Of a stretch of 64,000 nt of DNA, positions 11,294 through 22,439 are shown piece by piece. The stretch is from positions 339,062,638 through 339,126,637 of the forward strand of contig NC_058521.1 of the NCBI RefSeq assembly GCF_904849725.1, written 5' to 3'. The stretch's first letter is position 1. Each line of letters begins with the position of its first letter. Origin of the DNA: Hordeum vulgare subsp. vulgare (lineage: Eukaryota; Streptophyta; Magnoliopsida; Poales; Poaceae). A program made the position numbers and the translations under genes. Below the pieces are notes generated by a model. It searched no databases. It was not told the DNA's origin and was given only the letters and a program-made list of their open reading frames with translations.

Positions 11294-11672
11294 TGCTCCT
11301 CTCCCGAAGTTCCTCCCGCTGCTGCTCGGTGAGCGGCTGTGAAACGTGGTGGCTGTCGTCGCCATGGCGACTCTCACCGCTATAACACACGGGAGAATTC
11401 TCCGTGGCGAAACCTGTGTTGCCTCCCCTGTTGGTGTCGTCCATCAAGATCTTGGTGGTACCCCTGCTGCTTTCGCAGTCGGAGTCATTGAGTGACTCCT
11501 CGCTTGATGACGGGAAGAGGCTGATAGTTGGCTCATCAGAGCTGAGCATAGCCACCTGCCCGGAAACGGCCCGATTGGCCATGGCATGCTTGATCCACCG
11601 CTGCATCCACGAGCGCCCGGAGCGCTTCCAGCAAATAGCAGTGGGGCTCGGGGGTGCCGAGTGATACGGCAT
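11294..11672 (-). pseudogene. gypsy gag, N-terminal part (upstream of the solo LTR)
   Basis: Begins with an ATG at 11672 (MPYHSAPPSP). It is Ser- and acid-rich (PSSSEESLNDSDCESSRGTT) and ends with a Gln/Glu-rich helix (PLTEQQREELRERSML) exactly where the solo LTR is inserted. Placed as gag because it lies downstream of the LTR and primer binding site of the minus-strand element and upstream of its capsid domain. A stretch of disordered, charged sequence before the capsid domain is usual in this type of gag. Confidence 0.6.
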
Positions 11673-11889
11673 CGATGGTTGTCGGATCAGGACTCCATGC
11701 GCGGCTGCGCTGAAATGTGACGTACCTCGTGCAAGGAGGGTGTCGGTGTCCAGTGGCGCATCCTACAGCCACGCCGAGTCAACGACGATGAATCTAAGGG
11801 AACCGAAGAGGAACTCTTCGCCGAGTGTCATCATGTTGACGAAAAATGCAATAAATCTCTGACTGTACTGGATTTGCTAGATGCGCAAA
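11673..11889 (-). other. leader of the nested gypsy element
   Basis: Between the primer binding site and the gag ATG on the minus strand. No conserved coding sequence seen. Confidence 0.5.
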
Positions 11890-11905
11890 CCCACGGTGGG
11901 CGCCA
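11890..11905 (-). other. primer binding site of the nested gypsy element
   Basis: The minus strand reads TGGCGCCCACCGTGGG, 13 bases after the LTR end. This form is familiar from Tat/Retand-like grass gypsy elements; I do not assign the tRNA with certainty. Confidence 0.75.
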
Positions 11906-11918
11906 ACTGTCGTTAGAG

Positions 11919-12498
11919 TGACTGTGAGTATAGTACCTAGGGGTACGAATGAAGGGGCAAAGTCTAACTAGGCGCAGTGGATACACTCGGATGTACGAGT
12001 TCAAGCCCCACTCAGAAGTGGTAACAGTCCTACGTATCGAGCCCTTAGGCTGATGTTTCCTTATGGGGTATGAAAGATTACAAGGTGATGAACCCTTGAG
12101 CTGGAGACCGGGAGTGGCTTATATTGTACATGCCCCGACCGGTCGAGCTTCATTACAAGGTGAGTTAATGCTAATAAATAGGAAAGTTACTAGAAACAAA
12201 AGCTATAACTCTTGGCGTTACTAGTAATGTGGGTCTTCACTGCACTTCATGTGATGGATTAAGTTGTTAGCCGTTGGAGCTTCTTAGGTGCCTTTACCTT
12301 GCTGTGGTCCGAGTGGGAGGATGCATCCGACAGATACAAGGCGATATGAGTGACTCCGGGCAGGCCGAGTGATGGTATGTTGTACCGAGTGAGGTCGGGA
12401 TACACCGGTGACTTTAAGGACACTGATGTGTGTAAGGGGTCCTAAGTGGTCCTAGGGAAGCAGGTCCGTAGGCCTACCCCTAATGTACAACCCCATCA
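11919..12498 (-). repeat. 5' LTR of the nested gypsy element, 580 bp
   Basis: The minus strand starts TGATGGGGTTGTACATTAGG and ends CACAGTCA. A TATA-like ATATAAGCC lies near 12129-12137 on the minus strand. It aligns by eye with the LTR at 54058-54596, sharing the segment GGGTACGAATGA on the plus strand and the CCCCATCA edge. Confidence 0.8.
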
Positions 12499-12920
12499 GA
12501 TTATATCAATCAAGTATCTCATGATAGTTATTTTGTTGAGTTTTCTCCCGCTACTATGAATGATAATAATTTTGCTTGTGTGGGTAGTAATAAAAATTCT
12601 ATGATTGTGCATCACGAAAATAATTCTTTATATGACAGCTATATTGTATAATTCCTTCATGATTCTACCGAATATTATTATGAAGGAGGAACATATGCTT
12701 GTAGGAATTGCAATAATATCAAGTTTCCTCCCTATGTGATCAAAGTTTTGAAGCCATGCTTGTTTTGACTTCCTATGCAAGTTAATTGTTGCTACAATAA
12801 ATTGTTTGATTGAAAAAACCCTATGCGTAGTAATTGGGTTAGATTTAAATGTTCTAGTCATGTGATTCATGATGCTCTCTTGCATGCCTCAACAACTACT
12901 TTTTATACGAGCATCATTTA
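12499..12920 (+). pseudogene. resumed 3' part of the interrupted gypsy coding region, degenerate
   Basis: Right after the nested element, the plus strand reads as a decayed protein from 12502: SHDSYFVEFSPATMNDNN, then VGSNKNSMIVHHENN, then a stop, then YYYEGGTYACRNCNN with further stops. Asn-rich, low-GC codon use matches the gag tail that was cut at 8958, so I take it as the interrupted element's continuation. I cannot name a domain. The CRNC pair might be half of a metal-binding motif, but there is no matching partner. Confidence 0.5.
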
Positions 12921-12960
12921 AATCATCATGTCTAGCTAAAAGGCATTAAAGAAAAGTGCT

Positions 12961-12980
12961 TGTTGGGAGACAACCCAACA
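12961..12980 (+). other. short stem-loop after the coding region
   Basis: TGTTGGGAGACAACCCAACA forms a perfect 7-bp stem (TGTTGGG/CCCAACA) with a 6-base loop, about 40 bases after the last coding-like sequence. From memory, this GTTGGGA-CAACCCAA block recurs after gag in elements of this type. Role unknown. Confidence 0.45.
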
Positions 12981-15900
12981 CTTTTAGTTTCTATTTTTGT
13001 GTGTTCACATGATTAAGCTACTGTGGTAATCATGTTTTATAGATTTTATTTCAATAAAGTTCCAAGTAAAGCCTTTGGGGTAGTGTGGATACTTGTTTGT
13101 TTGATTTTGTGCAAAAACAGAAACATTTGCGTCCAGTATATGCATTATGTGATTTTACTGGCAAGTCAAAAAATTCTGCAATCTTTACACAAACTTTCCA
13201 TGCAAATTATCTATGTTCTCCAAAAATTTCAGAATTTTGAGAGTCAGGGAATTATGGTGTCTATTCAGATCTTCATGGAGTGATCTGTTTTCGACAAATC
13301 TGTTGTGCATGCTTTGCTTATTTTAATGTTCCCATAGCTTATATTTGGTGAAATAGATTATAGGAATGATAGAATATAGTAGGTATCATGTCAGAACAAT
13401 TATGAATTTTGTCATGATAGTACCTTAGCGAATGATCTATCTTTATTACTCTAACCCATCTCACGAAGTTCCGTTAAGTTTTCTGTGATTGAAGTTTTCA
13501 AGTTTTGGGTGAGATGCTGATATGAGGTGAATAAGGAGCAGAAAGAACCTAAGCTTGGGTATGCCCAAGGCACCCTCAAGGTAATATCCAAGGAAGACTC
13601 AAGCTTCCAAGCTTGGGGATGCCCTAGAAGGCATCCCCTCTTATGTCTCCAACATTATTAGTATATCTTTCTTGGAGCTATATTTTGATTCGTCACATGA
13701 TATGTGGTTTGCTGGAAGCGTCATTTTATTTTGTTTTTCTATATTATATGTTATTTATAATCTTGTTTTTCAATAAAAAGTTCCAAGAATTGCGTTTACA
13801 ATGCTTGAATTGCATATGTGATGTGTGATGTACGAAAACATAAACTTGTGTTGCAGTATTTGAATTTTGATGTTATACTCGAACATGGAAAGTTTCTAAA
13901 GTTTTACACAATACTATCATAAACATTATATATCATTTCCTAAATTTTCATAATTTTTAGAGTTACAGAAGTACACTGTTTTAATAGATTTCTACATATT
14001 GTTTTGTTTGGACAGATTGTTGTCATATTTTTTGTTTCTACTTATCCTAAAGTTTTCATGGCTTATATTTGTAGATATAAACTGTGGAAATGATAGTATA
14101 CAGTACCTAATGTTTGAAAATTATTATGCCACTTGTCTTGGCAGTACGTGAAGTGTTGATTTACTTTTATGTGTACTAACCTATCTCACGAGTTCTTTTC
14201 AAGTTTTGTGTGCATGAAGTTTTTGAGACTTACGTGAAACCGGGGTATGGGGGACTGAACAAGATATAACAGCTCAAGCTTGGGGATGCCTAAGGCACCC
14301 CAAGTAAATGTTACAAGAAGTCTCAAGCATCTAAGCTTGGGGATGCTACGCATCCCACCTCTCTTCGATAAGAACTATCGGTTAGCCTATGTTGATCCTA
14401 AGTTCTTATTTGTCCACATGATATGTGCTATTCTTGGAGTGCATTTTTATTTAGTTTTTTGTTTGAACAAAATACTCAGATCTGAAAATCTTTACTGACA
14501 AAGTCCTCACATAGCTACTTAATTGTTTGACTACTCATTGATCTTCACTTATACCTTTTCAGAGTAGCTTGATGTGTTACTCGTGTGCTTCACTTATATA
14601 CTAAGAGTAAATTGTGAATGAATAAAATGTCATAAATATGAAATTATCAATGTGCTTTATGCCTTGTAGTAGTTTCACATTTGGTTTATAGACAAAATCT
14701 ATTGAAGTTTTACAATCACAATGTTGGTCATACAAGCAATTCATCAATAATTAGTATAAGAAAGAGAACTTTCGCATACAAATATATTATCTTGGACATC
14801 TTTGATGATTGTCAATACCCATTAGTTATTTTCAAACTGGATCAAATTGATGAAGTTGGACAAGCAAGACAATGTAATGGTTATGTTTTGGTATATTTGC
14901 ATAAAAATTATATTGGTATGGACCCTCCAATGTGTGGTGCTTGTTTAGAACCTTTTGCTAGCCAAAACTTCATACTCAGTAGAGATACTACTTGTGCATC
15001 CAAATCCTTGGGCCAAGTTTATTCCATGAGAGTCCTCCATACCTACCTATATATGGTATTTCACTACCATTCCAAGTAAATTTGCATGTGCCACCTCTAA
15101 ACATTTAGATAAATATTTGTTTTGTGTGCTTGTACTGCTCATGGAGCGATGGGGCGGTCATTATCTTCCATGATAAGCGGGTTATTCTCAAGATGAGTGT
15201 TTATTAACTTGTCATTGCACGAGAGAGGCTGGTAAAAAGGATGCCCAGTCCTACATAATACAAAAATAAATAAACAAGAACTCCCCTAGAAATTTGATTG
15301 TTTGGAGGGCACCCGTGGATACGGCTAGCCATCGAATGTGATTGTATGGTTGAGGGGGGTAAAATATCAATTCTGTTTGGCAACCGCAAATAATGTGATT
15401 AGCATGGAAGATATTGAAATCCCTTGTTGTGACATTGACAGGAAAGGCACGCCACTCAAAAATATATTCATCCCTATTTTAAACAATGAGTTGTGGCACC
15501 TCTTCAAATCCGTGCTTCCCTCTCCGAAGGGACAATCTATTTAATTTCATGTTACTTACTTTTCATGTTGAGTCAACTTGTTATTCCAACCTCAATCTAT
15601 TAGTTGGAAAGCACCATGTGGTGGGGAAAGATCCAAACATATATATCGAGTCAAATATATTTGATCATGATTCATTATTGTTGAGTATGTTGGGAAGCAA
15701 AACTTTAAGCTCCTATCTTTCTCTATGTTTGATGGATGTTGTTTGTTCTAAAAATATGCCTTGAGTATTACCAATCATAGAAGACTATATGATAATTGAG
15801 TATGTGGAGCTCTAACTTAGACTTGATGATGCACTGAAGTTGTTTGGTGACTAAGAACATGCCTTGTTAAGTTTCCACAGAATGCATAGTTTGAACCAAT

Positions 15901-16549
15901 GTTTAGGATATCGCTTATCGTTAGCGTCTTGGTCAACTCGGGATAAGAGATTAGTCAAAAATGGCCAATTAATCGATTTAACGGTCTGATGTTAATCAGC
16001 CATTTTTTTGCAAATCCCGGGTTCCCAACACTAAAATATGCTATATTCAACATAAAAAAAATATTGAATAGAAGTGTTACCTTGATTCCTAGCCCTTGAA
16101 TCCTCGTATAATGACAAAAAATAGGGCAATAGTACATATTGGATAATAAGGTCGACAAAAACACAAATAAACATAGTTTTTTGCAAACATATTGATAGGA
16201 ATATGCCTAATTTATTGGTAGATTCCCGATAAATCGCTTGTGAGAGCAATAAGTCTGCCTGAAAGATGAATTGTGAAGACAAGGCATAAACATATCGGTC
16301 ACCCCACGAGTAGTGATAAATCAAACGATAAATCATTTAATCAGAAGATTTTTGAAACCATGGTGTGTGAATTAATTGCTACTCTAGCATGATGATTTTT
16401 ACGAAAAAAAATTTGGTTATGATGCTACAAGAAGTCATTGGAATTACCATTGATCAAATTTATATACTATGCTAGCATTCACACTTCATAAATTATTTCT
16501 TTTATCATTTACCTGCTCGATGGCGAGTAGGAATTAAGCTTGGGGATGC
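12981..16549 (+). other. long 3' non-coding region of gypsy element(s)
   Basis: AT-rich sequence without credible genes; open frames here are short and unconserved. Two blocks with repeated AAGCTTGGGGATGC-like polypurine motifs (13551-13640 and 14276-14355) and a module near 14950-15060 and 15514-15541 also found in two other elements in this window mark it as retrotransposon 3' untranslated sequence. It ends in a polypurine tract (AAGCTTGGGGATGC) at 16536-16549, directly before an LTR. Confidence 0.6.
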
Positions 16550-17566
16550 TGATACGTCTCCAACGTATCGATAATGTATGTAGTATTCGTGCCATCTTTG
16601 CCATGTTTACGATACTTTTATATGGTTTTGATGCACTTTATATGATTAATTTAGAACTAACCTGGACTAATGTTGTTTTTAGCAAAATTACCATGGTGTT
16701 GTTGTTGTGCAGAAAATTGAAGTTCTCGGAACCGCGTGAAACTTTTTTATAATTTTTTCTGGAGGAAATAAGCAATATTGGAGTGAAGAACCACCGGAGG
16801 GGAGCCACCTATGGTCCACAAGCTGACAGCGCGCCCCCTAGGCCGCACCATGATGGCTTGTGGAGGGCATGTGGCTCCGTTTGGCGCGACTCCAACGCTG
16901 AAAAATCCTATATATACCAAAAACCCCATAAATTAACAAAGAACTTCAGCTCCGTCGCCGCAACTCTCTGTATCGACGAAAAACCCATCTGTAGCCTTTC
17001 GAGTAACCTGACGGAGACGGGAAATCATCTCCGGTGGGCAGTGGCCATCTTCATCATCTCGGCAGAGTCCTTGACGAGGAGGGAGTAGTTCACGCTCGAG
17101 GATGAGCGTATGTACCAGTAGTTATGTGTTCAACCTCTCCCGTGTTCTTGAGATGACACGATTTTAATGTATCACGGGGTTTGTTAATATAGTTGGATCA
17201 TATGGTCTTGTTCCCTTGCCATCTTATTGAGATTAATTGAATCTTTGCCTTTGAGATCCCATTATGTTGGATTGAATATCTTGGTTTGAGAACACTTGAT
17301 GTATGTCTTGCATGCGGATACTCGTAGTGACATTGGGGTATTCTATTGATTCACTTGATATATGTTATGGCATCAACTTGAAGATTCTCGTGACCTTGGG
17401 GATATATGAATCGGGATTGATTACACGTTTTCATACTACATTCTCCAATAGAAATCTTGGGGTGCTCTTTGAAGTTCTATGTGTTCGATTCAATATGAAG
17501 AATCTGAAATTTTTTGATGCATGTCGTATAATTAGCCCATGGACATTTGAGGTGACACTAGAGTAT
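16550..17566 (+). repeat. gypsy LTR, 5' 1.0 kb, truncated by nested insertion
   Basis: Begins TGATACGTCTCCAACGTATC directly after a polypurine tract, so it is a 3' LTR on the plus strand. It contains an inverted repeat (16816-16863) and a TATA box (CTATATATACC near 16907). It is interrupted at 17566 by the minus-strand element starting at 17567; its remainder is not in the window. Past the TATA box it does not resemble the LTR at 6074-7547, so the two belong to different subfamilies. Confidence 0.78.
16816..16863 (+). promoter_or_regulatory. GC-rich inverted repeat upstream of LTR TATA box
   Basis: Arms CCACAAGC (16816-16823) and GCTTGTGG (16856-16863) are complementary, about 45 bases before a TATA box. 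Inner pairing is weaker than in the other copies. Confidence 0.6.
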
Positions 17567-18950
17567 TGATAACCCTCAAGTATAGGGGATGGTGACAGTC
17601 TTCACGGGTAGTATTTCACCCGAGTTTATTGATTTGACAAAAGGGGGGCCAAAACATATTTATTGGCCATAACAGTTGAGTTGTCAATACAACCGCATCT
17701 CACGTATCTCTTTGTAGCAAGGATTTAGTAGCACAGAAAATGATAGTAGTAACAATAGTAGTGATAGCAACAATTTTGGTAACAGTAGTAACGGTAGTAA
17801 GAGTAGCAATTGAGTAGCAGGTGGGACAGTAGCAGAAACAGTAGTAACTTAGCAAGATTCAGTATATGTAAAGCATAGCATGTGGATCAGTGATGGATAA
17901 TGATTTATATGACATTGGTCATGTAACAATTACATACTAGGGTGACATAGAACTAGCTCCAATTCATCGATATGATGTAGGCATGTATTTCGTATATAGT
18001 CATACGTGCTTGCGATAAGAATTTGCGTGCCATATTTTGTCCTACCATCCCTGGCAGCGGGGTCCCATTGGAAACTAAGGGATATTAAGGCCTCCTTTTA
18101 ATAGATAACAAAAACAAATCATTAACACATGGTGAGTACCTGAAATCCTCAAACTACAACAATCACCGGAAAGAATCCCAATTATTGTCACCTTGGGGTA
18201 TGCAGATCAAGACACGTAATAGGTAACTACTACTTGCAATATAGGATCCAAATCACTATCATATTAATGAAAACATAATAGGTTCAGATCTGAAATCATG
18301 GCACTCAGGCCCTAGTGACAAGCATTAAGCATAAACAGCCATAGTAACATCAATCTCAAAACATAGTGGACACTAGGGATCAAGCTTCTAACAAACTTAA
18401 CATGATTACATGATCAATCTCATCCAGTCCCACCATTATCCAGCAAGCCTACAAAGGAATTACTCACTACCAATGGTGAGCGTCATGGTGGTGTTGATGA
18501 ACAAGGGTTGGTGATGACAACGGTGATGATTCTCCCTCTCTGAAGCGCCAAACGAACTCCAGATCGGCCCTCCGAAGGAAGAACACGAGGCGGCGGCTCC
18601 GTCTTGTGAAACGCGATGAAAACTTATCTCTGATTTTTTTCTCCGAAGATGTGATTTATACGACTGGGTTTCGGGTCGAAGAAGCCATGTGGGCCCCACA
18701 AGCCATCAGGGAGCGGCCTCGGGACGCACCCTGTTGGCCTGTGGCCCCCCTGGAAGCATTTCTCCGACGGGTCTTCGCTCCATTAGTTTTGTTTGATTCC
18801 GAGAACTTTTATTTGTGCAAAAAAATAACACCAAGGTAGTTCTACTGAAAACAGCGTTAGTCTAGGTTACTTTCACTCAAATCATGCAAGTTAGAGGCCA
18901 AAACCGGAGCAAAAGTGTGTAGAAAAGTAGATACATTGGAAATGTATCTA
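17567..18950 (-). repeat. 3' LTR of the polymerase-less gypsy element, 1384 bp
   Basis: On the minus strand it begins TAGATACATTTCCAATGTATC (the usual TGATACGTCTCC start with G-to-A and C-to-T changes) after a polypurine tract, and ends CCTATACTTGAGGGTTATCA. A hairpin (18744-18696) precedes a TATA box (GTATAAATC near 18663-18655, minus strand). A run of AGTAG/AGTAAC-rich short repeats lies at 17730-17860. Confidence 0.78.
18696..18744 (-). promoter_or_regulatory. GC-rich inverted repeat upstream of LTR TATA box
   Basis: CCACAAGCC (18696-18704) pairs with GGCCTGTGG (18736-18744) with one mismatch. It lies about 35 bases before the minus-strand TATA-like sequence. Confidence 0.6.
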
Positions 18951-18964
18951 CTCCCCCAAGCTTA
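18951..18964 (-). other. polypurine tract
   Basis: Minus strand TAAGCTTGGGGGAG directly before the LTR; this is the plus-strand primer site for reverse transcription. Confidence 0.7.
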
Positions 18965-19893
18965 ACTCATTTCTTGTCTTCAAGCAATTTTGTTTATAAA
19001 CTGAAAGTGATAAAGAAAACTTATACAAATTCTTTTGTTCTCGTTGTTATACATATGCTTAGCTAGTGTTCAAGTTTTCATCATAAACCATAAATAAACA
19101 CATCAATGATAATAATTTAAGCATCATATCCAATCATGAAAATACATAACCAACTAGTAAGAAATAATAAGATATCTCGCATGCCAAAAATTTGTCAAAA
19201 TAATCATGGTATAATATGGTGACATGGTATCTCGCTAGCCCTTTCTGAGACCGCAAAACATAAATGTAGAGTACCTGTGATTTTCAAGCAGTGGGTATAT
19301 ATTGTAATTCAGAATAGAAAAGATCCTAGCCATACTCATAACCAACATTGACTAGACTCAATGCATAAAAATGACAATCGTGCTCTCCATTCTGGTGCTA
19401 TAAGTAAGAGGGTGATAACTCAACATAAAAGTAAATAGATAGGCCCTTCGTAGAGGGAAGCATTGATTTGCAGAGGTGTGAGAGCTCAAGTTTTTAAAGC
19501 AGTATTGAAAATATTGTTTTGAAAGGTGTTCTTTACTGTGAACGTTACAACAAAGGTTCTTAGTGTCTTCTATGCTAAACTCATCATTGGTGGTTCCCAA
19601 ACATAGTTGAAAAGTTTTACTCCCATCCACCATCCATACACAACCATGGCTAGCCAAATTGATGGGTGCCCTCGAGCATATCAACTTTCCCAAGGAGTTT
19701 CGTTTTAATTTAATTTTCATTAAGCAGGACTCATCATCCTTGTTACCAACCTCTCTCATGCAATGACAGTGAATAAACGCCGGTCGTGGCAGTAAATTAC
19801 TTAGCATGGCAGATACAAATGTTTGTTTGAATATTTAGAGGTGCCACATGCAAATTTACTTGGAAAGGTGGGGTAATATCACATATAGGTAGG
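18965..19893 (-). other. 3' UTR of the polymerase-less gypsy element, distal part
   Basis: AT-rich, no gene. It contains the block GCTTCCCTCTACGAAGGG on the minus strand (within 19437-19461), also seen at 15514 and 61536 in other elements. It ends at the solo LTR target site. Confidence 0.6.
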
Positions 19894-21019
19894 TGTTAGA
19901 GCATATTTCTCCGTATGTGGTTTTGGGAATTGATGACAATCCCTATGGACTAATGGTTGCCTTAAGTTATATTTGAAGGATTTGTCCATATGCACTTCTT
20001 GATGTCCATATGTTGGTTTCAAGAAGTTTATATGATGACCAAGGTGGTATTCAAGGTATTATCCAAAGATTGTCATAAAGAGACAAGGTTGATCAAGACT
20101 AAGTCAAAGAGTAAATCAAGTTGATCAACACACAAAGCATACAAGATGTACTGAGATGGATCAAGTGATCCCATGGTATGGTAAGCATTGTCCATTACGC
20201 TTGTGTGTACTAACCCATGGTCTTCGTGAGAGTTCTATGTGGGGTTAAGTGTGTTTTCATGGGCTTGCGTCAAGAGGAAGATCTAATTCAACCCATGAAG
20301 GATGACATCAAGTGGTGATCCTCATCAAGATTTCAGTGTGCAAGTTCAAATGGAGCATCACAAAGATATCATGCTTGAAGCTTGCCATCCATTGTGGTGG
20401 CAATGGACTTGTGAAGATGTGCTAAAGAGTGGCTCACCCATAGTGAGTATGGGGGAGCAATCAACTAGTCTTCATCAAGCCAATGCAATCAAGAAAGTTG
20501 GTCCATATTGAGGAAGTCAAGATCGTCATTATCTAGCTCAAGTGGAATACGTGCAAGGCATAGGTTTGCCCTTGATAGATTTTTCTATTTTAGGATAGAT
20601 TGTCGTACTGTCAAGGGGGGCTCTCAAGTGAGTAGCTTGATCGTATTATTTGTTGAGATCTCAAACCATTTGCATCCTTGCATCATCTTTCTTGGTTCTT
20701 GTTTGGTGATTCTCTTTGTGGGTTGTAGAGCTTATGATCATCTTCATGACAAGCTCGAGTTCATCGAAAACAGAGTCTGTATGCTTATTCTATGATGTTT
20801 TCGATGTTGGAAGTTTTGTCGGTTCTTCACTCATAGAGGTTTCACATCTATATATCATTGGCATTTTTATATTGTCTCTTCTTAATATGTTCCTCTCGCT
20901 GTTGGATAGCTCTGGTCGTCCTGAGTCCAACAAATTTGAGTTTTCTCAATTTAGAGTTCGTATGCGAAAGTTATGGTAGTTGTGGGCAGGTTTTCTCTCT
21001 CAAATGGAAGTACCATTGG

Positions 21020-21310
21020 CGCTAAGCGGCAGTACCGCCAGACCTGTCGGCCTCTCTTCTACCTATAATTTCTCTCTAGCTTCATGAGTGTTTTTTTTCT
21101 CTTTGAGCGGAAGTACCGCTTGGGGGAGCGGTAGTACCTCTCTAGCGGTACTGCTGCCCTCCCCATCCGTCCCTACTTCCGCTTGTTTTTTTTCTCTCGC
21201 TTCCGATGAGCCATTTTCCCATTTTGAGTGGAAGTACCACTTGGGTTGGAGCGGTAGTGCTGCTCCAGCGGTAATACCACTATGCCCGGCGGTAGTACCG
21301 CTTGTGCACG
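21020..21310 (+). repeat. cluster of GGTAGTACCG-like palindromes upstream of the solo LTR TATA box
   Basis: At least eight imperfect copies of a short palindromic unit around CGGTAGTACCGC (for example near 21109, 21132, 21152, 21228, 21251, 21289) lie in the 330 bp before the TATA box at 21344. Such spacing suggests repeated cis-elements in U3. Confidence 0.6.
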
Positions 21311-21342
21311 ACCTGTGCACATAACTGTTGGATTTGGGGAGG

Positions 21343-21355
21343 CCTATAAAAGGGG
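21343..21355 (+). promoter_or_regulatory. TATA box of the solo LTR
   Basis: CCTATAAAAGGGG; the following pyrimidine-rich stretch (CTTCTTCCCC) is a plausible start region. Motif and position only. Confidence 0.6.
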
Positions 21356-22439
21356 TCTTCTTCCCCAATGGTTTTCTATCTGTCGAGCTTATATTTGCCC
21401 CCCACTGTTGACCTTATTTGAGCTTCCTAATTCTCAATCCCTCCAATGATTCTCGCTAGTTCTTGAGGGAAAAGAGAGAGGGGATCTGGATCCACATCTC
21501 CACCAATGACTTTCTCCTCTATGTGAGGGGAACCCCTTGGATCTTGATCTTGGAGTTCTGTGTGAGCTCCTTGTTCTTCCTCTCATAATCCTCCATATCT
21601 TTTGTTGTTGTGGAGGTATTTGAGTGTGAGGGACTTGAACACTTCGTGTGTTCTTGCCAATGCATTTGGTGCATAGGTATGAGTGCTCCATGGTGATATG
21701 TGGAAGTCAAGTCTTAGAAGCTTATTACTCTTGGGTGTTTGGTACCCTATAGATTTTTCTTCATGGATACTTTGGCGTCCTAGAAGCTTGGTGGTGCCTT
21801 GAAGCTTAATCGTTGTGGTATAAAGCTCTGGGCAAGCATCGGGGGTATCCAATTAGGTTGTGGAGATTCCCTCGGGCATTTGAGGTCATCTGAGAGCCAC
21901 AGTCCATTGTGGTGTAGCTTCATGCTATTGTTGGGAGCCTCCAATTAAGTTGTGGAGATTGCCCCAACCTTGTTTGTACGGGTTCGGTGACCACCCTCAA
22001 GGGTCCCTTAGTTGAATCACGCCATCTTGAATTGTGCGAGGGCGTGAGGAGATTACGGTGGTCTTAGTGGCATTTTGGGGAGCATTGTGCCTCCACACCG
22101 CTCCAAACGGAGATTGGCATCCACAATGGTGTGAACTTGGGGATACATCATCATCTCTGCGTGACTCGGTTATCTCTTACCCCGAGCCTTTTACTTGTGC
22201 ACTTTACTTTGTGATACCCATATTGTTTCTTGGTATATATCTTGCAATCACTTAGTTGTTTATTTTTCTTAGCATAAGTTGTTGGTGCACATAGGTGAGC
22301 CTAGTTGTTCTAAGTTTTGTGCTTGACAAATTAAACGTTAGTTCTTATTCCGCATTTTTTCAAGCCTAAACCATAATTATTTTAAAGCGCCTATTCACCC
22401 CCCCCCCTCTCTAGGCGACATCCATGTCCTTTCAGTAGG

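Larger units (their letters stand above)
8959..12498 (-). mobile_element. gypsy element 5' fragment (LTR, primer binding site, gag), nested in the gag of the 6074 element
   Basis: On the minus strand the order is 5' LTR (12498-11919), primer binding site (11905-11890) and gag (about 11672 to 8959), itself split by a copia solo LTR. The element stops in the middle of the gag domain with no protease, pol or 3' LTR, and joins directly to the host gag, so its 3' part was lost by deletion. The LTR is related to the one at 54058-54596, where the 3' end of the same kind of element is preserved. Confidence 0.8.
19894..22434 (+). repeat. solo LTR, 2541 bp, with target duplication GTAGG
   Basis: Begins TGTTAGAGCATATTTCTCCG and ends CATGTCCTTTCA. 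It is flanked by the perfect 5-bp duplication GTAGG at 19889-19893 and 22435-22439. A strong TATA box (CCTATAAAAGGGG, from 21343) on the plus strand sets the orientation. The end CTAGGCGACATCC...CTTTCA resembles Triticeae LTRs that precede an initiator-Met primer site, but no internal region remains, so it is the product of LTR-LTR recombination. No coding sequence inside. Confidence 0.88.

Noticed and set aside
10024..11298. Perfect target duplication around the copia solo LTR
   Set aside because: The flanking five bases (CACTC and TGCTC on the plus strand) agree at three positions only.
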